64,000 bases of DNA from an uncultured Oscillospiraceae bacterium (GTDB lineage: Bacteria; Bacillota; Clostridia; Oscillospirales; Ruminococcaceae), in contig CAJUMG010000002.1 in assembly GCA_910587335.1 (NCBI GenBank), positions 113,678 through 177,677 of the forward strand, in the 5' to 3' direction. The notes below the pieces were generated by a model. It saw only the letters and a list, made by a program, of their open reading frames with translations. It did no database searches and was not told where the DNA came from. Shown piece after piece: positions 61,508-64,000 of this stretch; positions within the stretch are counted from its first letter, which is position 1; each line of letters begins with the position of its first letter. The position numbers and the translations under genes are program-made.

Positions 61508-61855
61508 ATGTCAAAACTAGTCGAAACACTCAGCAACATCTTGAAAGAAATTCGTAAAAAGGAGGGTGCGTCTCTGGAAGACTTTGCGGACAAACTGAAA
61601 ATCAGTAAAACTTTGTTACATAGCATTGAACGCGGCAAAGCGAATCCAACTTTGGAGACAATCGAACAAATGGCCGATGCGCTTGAGGTTCCGCCGCTCT
61701 TTCTCTTGTCGGATGACTACGACGGGAACGAGTTTCGGACCGCTCAGGTTCTTTTGGAGCTTGTGGGAAAACTTTCCAATCTTTCGGAAGAGAATCAGCG
61801 GGACGTGATAAACGCCTTTGACCTGCTTGTGAAGGCTCTTTCAAACAAAGACTAA
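61508..61855 (+). CDS. XRE-family helix-turn-helix transcriptional regulator
   Basis: A 115-residue repressor-like protein. The Cro/C1 helix-turn-helix spans about residues 9-66 (ASLEDFADKLKISKTLLHSI then PTLETIEQMADALEVPPLFL). A C-terminal helical tail (about 75-110) could mediate dimerisation. AAAGGAG precedes the ATG. A palindrome lies just upstream. It converges toward the next gene on the minus strand. Confidence 0.9.
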   Translation: MSKLVETLSNILKEIRKKEGASLEDFADKLKISKTLLHSIERGKANPTLETIEQMADALEVPPLFLLSDDYDGNEFRTAQVLLELVGKLSNLSEENQRDVINAFDLLVKALSNKD

Positions 61856-61938
61856 AAAATAGTCCCCGCCGGACCGGCCTATTTGCGCAAAACGGATAGG
61901 CCTGGTTCGGTGCGTCCTTTTTTCCTAGGGTAGAAGGG

Positions 61939-62190
61939 TTACTCTGCCGAAGACGCCTTGGCGCCGCCGTGGAGCTCTTCTAGGAAGGTGTACACGCGGG
62001 AGGCAATGGGCTCGACGACATCCTCGCAGGACTCGCCCTCTCCGGGCTGGTGGCTGAGGAGCACCCCGACCAGAAAGGCGATGGTCTCCCAGAGCTGTTG
62101 CTCGGTCAGGTCTTTGCCCAGAAAACAGGTATAGTCGCAGACGGACAGGGCGATCTGCCGGCTGACGGCAGAGGTCACAGACTTTTTCAT
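61939..62190 (-). CDS. Hypothetical acidic protein (83 aa)
   Basis: An 83-residue protein with a GGTGGG site 8 bases before its ATG. It starts MKKSVTSAVSRQIALSVCDY, has a helical middle (DLTEQQLWETIAFLVGVLLS) and an acidic end (EGESCEDVVEPIASRVYTFL). No signal or domain is recognised. It lies 15 bp downstream of an XRE regulator on the same strand and is likely cotranscribed with it. Confidence 0.65.
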   Translation of the reverse strand: MKKSVTSAVSRQIALSVCDYTCFLGKDLTEQQLWETIAFLVGVLLSHQPGEGESCEDVVEPIASRVYTFLEELHGGAKASSAE

Positions 62191-62205
62191 TCAGTTCACC
62201 CACCT

Positions 62206-62487
62206 TTAAAAATAGCTGTTTGAATGTTCTTTTATGTCTTTTAAAGAGTGCCCATATAATAAATCTCCTGGCGGCACCTCTAAAGCGTCAGCAATGTTAT
62301 ATAATACCTCCAAAGAAAAAGGGCGAACGATGTTAGGCGCTTCGATTGAGCTTAAATGGGATCGGCTGATCTTTGCTTTTGCGGCCAATTCCTCTTGTGA
62401 CATGCCACGCATTTTTCTGAGGGTGGAAATTGCTAAGCCAAGCTCGATAAAGCGGTCGCGGTTTTGAAATTGTACTTCTTTGCTCAA
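62206..62487 (-). CDS. XRE-family helix-turn-helix transcriptional regulator, short
   Basis: A 93-residue protein consisting almost entirely of a Cro/C1-type helix-turn-helix: ELGLAISTLRKMRGMSQEEL, then AAKAKISRSHLSSIEAPNI and LYNIADALEVPPGDLL. TTG start after GGGGGAA. With the regulator at 61508 it forms a converging pair next to the toxin-like repeat array. An AT-rich upstream region (62490-62560) holds TATAAT on the minus strand. Confidence 0.85.
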   Translation of the reverse strand: MSKEVQFQNRDRFIELGLAISTLRKMRGMSQEELAAKAKISRSHLSSIEAPNIVRPFSLEVLYNIADALEVPPGDLLYGHSLKDIKEHSNSYF

Positions 62488-62710
62488 TCAATTCCCCCCA
62501 ATTCCCAATATTTACTATAATAATTATAGAATATCTTCTGGAGATTGTCTGTCTTTGGCATTGAGCGATTGACCAATATTTTGAGCAAAGCTCCGGTTAT
62601 AAGAACTAGTATAAAGGTTATTCTTGTATTTATTAAGGGGATATAATCCTCATAGCAAAAAAATAAGGAGTCGAAGAGATCCCGATGATCACAAGACAAA
62701 ACGCAAAAAA

Positions 62711-62736
62711 CAAGGAGAGTCAAAAGACTCTCCTTG
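62711..62736 (-). terminator. Hairpin terminator at the edge of the repeat array
   Basis: CAAGGAGAGTC-AAAA-GACTCTCCTTG is a perfect stem; on the minus strand it is followed by six T residues. It abuts the first antitoxin promoter and seals the array's left edge. The 220 bp to its left, before the XRE gene, hold no convincing gene. Confidence 0.85.
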
Positions 62737-62771
62737 TTGACAATCTGCAAGAAAAGGCGTATACTAAAAAT

Positions 62772-62857
62772 ACAAAAGGACGCTGTCAGCAGACGGTTTG
62801 TCCAAAATGGGTTAGAAAATAACCGCTAGTTTGGAAGCTGGGCGGTTATTTTCTTTT
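62772..62857 (+). ncRNA. Antitoxin-like RNA, unit A
   Basis: Predicted short RNA of about 86 nt. Promoter TTGACA (62737-62742), 17-bp spacer, TATACT (62760-62765). The transcript contains GACGCTGTCAGCAGACGG and ends in the terminator AACCGC...GCGGTT with ATTTTCTTTT. The terminator lies over the last codons of the opposing toxin gene, so the RNA is antisense to the toxin mRNA 3' end, as in TxpA/RatA and BsrG/SR4 systems. The 5' end is inferred. Confidence 0.75.
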
Positions 62858-62929
62858 GTCCTGAAGAAACAGGGCAAAAATGCTAATAATTACCATACAA
62901 AAGGCAAAAAGTCCTTCATATGTAACCAT
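62846..62929 (-). CDS. Type I toxin-like hydrophobic peptide, unit A (27 aa)
   Basis: Peptide of 27 residues starting MVTYEGLFAFCMVIISIFAL and ending in the polar tail QDKRK. One helix is predicted across the middle, with a short charged C terminus. Sizes and pattern (M-[ST]-T-[YF]-E-x-L start, basic end) match TxpA/BsrG/BsrE-type toxins that insert in the membrane. GGGGGTGA lies 5 bases before the ATG but within a hairpin (62934-62959). Promoter on the minus strand: TTGCCA (63017-63022), TATAAT (62994-62999), 17 bp apart. Confidence 0.78.
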   Translation of the reverse strand: MVTYEGLFAFCMVIISIFALFLQDKRK

Positions 62930-63063
62930 AAGCGTCACCCCCTTTCGAAAAGGAGTGACAAACCGCCTGCCGTTTTCTGACAGCGCCATCTTGATTATAG
63001 CAAATTAGGATGTTTTTGGCAAGGCGTGTTGACAATCGCGGGAAAACGATATATACTAAAGAT

Positions 63064-63156
63064 ACAAAGGGCGCTGTCAGCAGACGGTTTGTCCTTAAAA
63101 GTTTGTCAAAAGAATTTGACCGCACTTATTTGGACTAGGGGCGGTCATTTCTTTTT
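63064..63156 (+). ncRNA. Antitoxin-like RNA, unit B
   Basis: Predicted RNA of about 93 nt from TTGACA (63029-63034) and TATACT (63052-63057), 17 bp apart. It carries GGGCGCTGTCAGCAGACGG and ends in GACCGC...GCGGTC-ATTTCTTTTT over the toxin B 3' end. The unit B spacer differs from unit A (CTTAAAAGTTTGTC) and is identical in units D and E. Confidence 0.75.
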
Positions 63157-63231
63157 GCAAATCTGGTAAACCAGAGTCACAACGCCCAATATTACAAGAG
63201 AAAAAGCAAAAAGCCCCTCATATGTAACCAT
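63145..63231 (-). CDS. Type I toxin-like hydrophobic peptide, unit B (28 aa)
   Basis: Peptide MVTYEGLFAFSLVILGVVTL with the tail VYQICKKK. Same N terminus as unit A, different C terminus: the second toxin subtype. The ATG is preceded by GGGGGTGA inside a stem. Promoter on the minus strand: TTGCAA (63318-63323) and TATAAT (63295-63300), 17 bp apart. Confidence 0.78.
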   Translation of the reverse strand: MVTYEGLFAFSLVILGVVTLVYQICKKK

Positions 63232-63364
63232 GAGCATCACCCCCTTTTGAAAAGGAGTGACAAACCGCCTGCCGTTTGCGACAGCGCCATCTTCATTATA
63301 GCAAATTAGGATATTTTTTGCAAGGCGTGTTGACAATCGCGGGAAAACGATATATACTAAAGAT

Positions 63365-63452
63365 ACAAAAGGGCGCTGTCAGCAGACGGTTTGTCCTCAT
63401 ATGTTGGTCAAGAAGTAACCGCTACATGGGGATGGGGCGGTTATTTTCTTTT
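63365..63452 (+). ncRNA. Antitoxin-like RNA, unit C
   Basis: Promoter TTGACA (63330-63335), TATACT (63353-63358), 17 bp. Terminator AACCGC (63417-63422) with GCGGTT (63437-63442) and ATTTTCTTTT. Its body is of the unit A type with changes (CCTCATATGTTGG). Confidence 0.75.
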
Positions 63453-63521
63453 GTCCTGAAATAAGGCCAAAATGCCAATGATTACCATACAAAAGGCAAA
63501 AAGTCCTTCGTATGTAACCAT
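63441..63521 (-). CDS. Type I toxin-like hydrophobic peptide, unit C (26 aa)
   Basis: MVTYEGLFAFCMVIIGILAL with the tail FQDKRK: the unit A subtype, one codon shorter. SD GGGGGTGA in a stem. Minus-strand promoter: TTGCCA (63609-63614) and TATAAT (63586-63591), 17 bp apart. Confidence 0.78.
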   Translation of the reverse strand: MVTYEGLFAFCMVIIGILALFQDKRK

Positions 63522-63655
63522 AAGCGTCACCCCCTTTCGAAAAGGAGTGACAAACCGCCTGCCGCATTCTGACAGCGCCATCTTGATTATAGCAAAATCG
63601 GATGTTTTTGGCAAGGCGTGTTGACAATCGGGGGAAGAGGGTATATACTAAAGAT

Positions 63656-63748
63656 ACAAAGGGCGCTGTCAGCAGACGGTTTGTCCTTAAAAGTTTGTCA
63701 AAAGAATTTGACCGCACTTATTTGGACTAGGGGCGGTCATTTCTTTTT
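63656..63748 (+). ncRNA. Antitoxin-like RNA, unit D
   Basis: Promoter TTGACA (63621-63626), TATACT (63644-63649), 17 bp. The RNA body and terminator (GACCGC, GCGGTC, ATTTCTTTTT) match unit B nearly exactly. Confidence 0.75.
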
Positions 63749-63823
63749 GCAAATCTGGTAAACCAGAGTCACAATACTCAGTATTACCATACAAAACGCG
63801 AAAAGCCCTTCATATGTAACCAT
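63737..63823 (-). CDS. Type I toxin-like hydrophobic peptide, unit D (28 aa)
   Basis: MVTYEGLFAFCMVILSIVTL with the tail VYQICKKK. A hybrid: middle like A/C (FCMVI), end like B. Shine-Dalgarno GGGGGTGA in a stem whose other arm has one change (CAATAGGGAGTGAC side). Minus-strand promoter: TTGCAA (63910-63915) and TATAAT (63887-63892). Confidence 0.78.
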   Translation of the reverse strand: MVTYEGLFAFCMVILSIVTLVYQICKKK

Positions 63824-63956
63824 GAGCGTCACCCCCTTTCAATAGGGAGTGACAAACCGCCTGCCGTTTCTGACAGCGCCATCTTGATTATAGCAAATTA
63901 GAATGTTTTTTGCAAGGCGTGTTGACAATCGCGGGAAAACGATATATACTAAAGAT

Positions 63957-64000
63957 TCAAAGGGCGCTGTCAGCAGACGGTTTGTCCTTAAAAGTTTGTC
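63957..64000 (+). ncRNA. Antitoxin-like RNA, unit E (cut by window end)
   Basis: Promoter TTGACA (63922-63927), TATACT (63945-63950), 17 bp. The visible part (GCGCTGTCAGCAGACGG then CTTAAAAGTTTGTC) is of the B/D type, so the order of types is A, B, A, B, B. The toxin gene of this unit lies beyond the window. Confidence 0.72.

Larger units (their letters stand above)
62737..64000. repeat. Tandem array of type I toxin-antitoxin-like units (four complete, one cut by the window end)
   Basis: The unit starts are at 62737, 63029, 63330, 63621 and 63922, giving periods of 292, 301, 291 and 301 bp. Each unit holds, left to right, a plus-strand promoter and short RNA with terminator, then a minus-strand peptide gene of 26-28 codons with its own promoter at the right end. 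Adjacent units are joined by back-to-back promoters whose -35 boxes are always 6 bp apart. The array is unlike a CRISPR or a simple satellite because each unit is a functional-looking pair of genes. Confidence 0.88.

Noticed and set aside
62484..62750. An 88-codon hydrophobic minus-strand frame ending at the XRE gene.
   Set aside because: It starts with a TTG inside the hairpin/antitoxin promoter, has no ribosome binding site and spans the XRE promoter region. It is more likely untranslated.
62737..64000. Considered as a CRISPR array because of regular repeats.
   Set aside because: The period is about 300 bp, the repeated parts contain promoters and peptide genes, and there are no short repeats with unique spacers or cas genes.

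Overview
The window looks like a chromosomal segment of a strictly anaerobic, Gram-positive-type bacterium of the class Clostridia, probably an Oscillospiraceae/Ruminococcaceae-like gut organism. The evidence is the oxygen-sensitive class III ribonucleotide reductase (nrdD/nrdG), ferrous-iron uptake genes (feoA/feoB), a Na+-translocating decarboxylase subunit, PPDK plus GTP-dependent PEPCK, strong AGGAGG ribosome binding sites, frequent TTG/GTG starts, and sigma-A type promoters with 17-bp spacers. The taxonomic placement is inference; no rRNA gene is present. About 60 protein genes, one tRNA-Lys and a tandem repeat array are readable.

Layout. 1-3.3 kb: end of grpE, dnaK, dnaJ. 3.4-6.1 kb: three translationally coupled genes (flavodoxin, DUF1848 protein with a CX3CX2C motif, DUF3810 membrane metalloprotease-like protein). 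6.2-10.5 kb: MarR regulator divergent from a heterodimeric ABC exporter. 10.6-23.5 kb: a segment bounded by the two halves of a broken feoB, holding ppdK, glmU, prs, pth, mfd, a DtxR-family regulator and feoA. 23.5-25.3 kb: a large serine recombinase abutting the feoB break, then a 57-aa protein. 25.3-34.5 kb: hydrolase, USP-domain protein, rsmA, dCMP deaminase, NERD protein, a candidate cation riboswitch with a Na+-pump beta subunit and a 45-aa companion, an M24 peptidase and a Gfo/Idh oxidoreductase. 34.7-45.7 kb: YtaF-like protein, NrdR-box-controlled nrdD/nrdG, metallo-hydrolase, pckG, an rRNA methyltransferase, esterase and aldose epimerase. 45.9-50.8 kb: mreB-mreC-mreD-mrdA cell-shape operon. 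50.9-58 kb (minus strand): trxB, then a type IV pilus-like operon (pilT, pilin-like proteins, pilC) headed by a sortase and a transglutaminase lipoprotein, with a divergent BTAD regulator. 59.6-62.5 kb: GrpB, YjjG, tRNA-Lys, two XRE regulators.

The most unusual part is 62.74-64.0 kb: four complete and one truncated ~291-301 bp repeats. Each carries a + strand promoter for a short RNA of about 85-95 nt with its own terminator. Convergent with it on the minus strand is a 26-28 aa hydrophobic peptide gene beginning MVTYEGLFAF. The architecture matches TxpA/BsrG-type type I toxin-antitoxin modules, multiplied in tandem and linked by back-to-back promoters whose -35 boxes are always 6 bp apart. 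The array runs out of the window.

The second unusual point is feoB. Its N-terminal part (with feoA) and C-terminal part lie 12.9 kb apart in the wrong order. Both break at a shared 16-bp core (one mismatch), and a serine recombinase gene starts 13 bp past one copy. Circularising the intervening segment would restore feoB.
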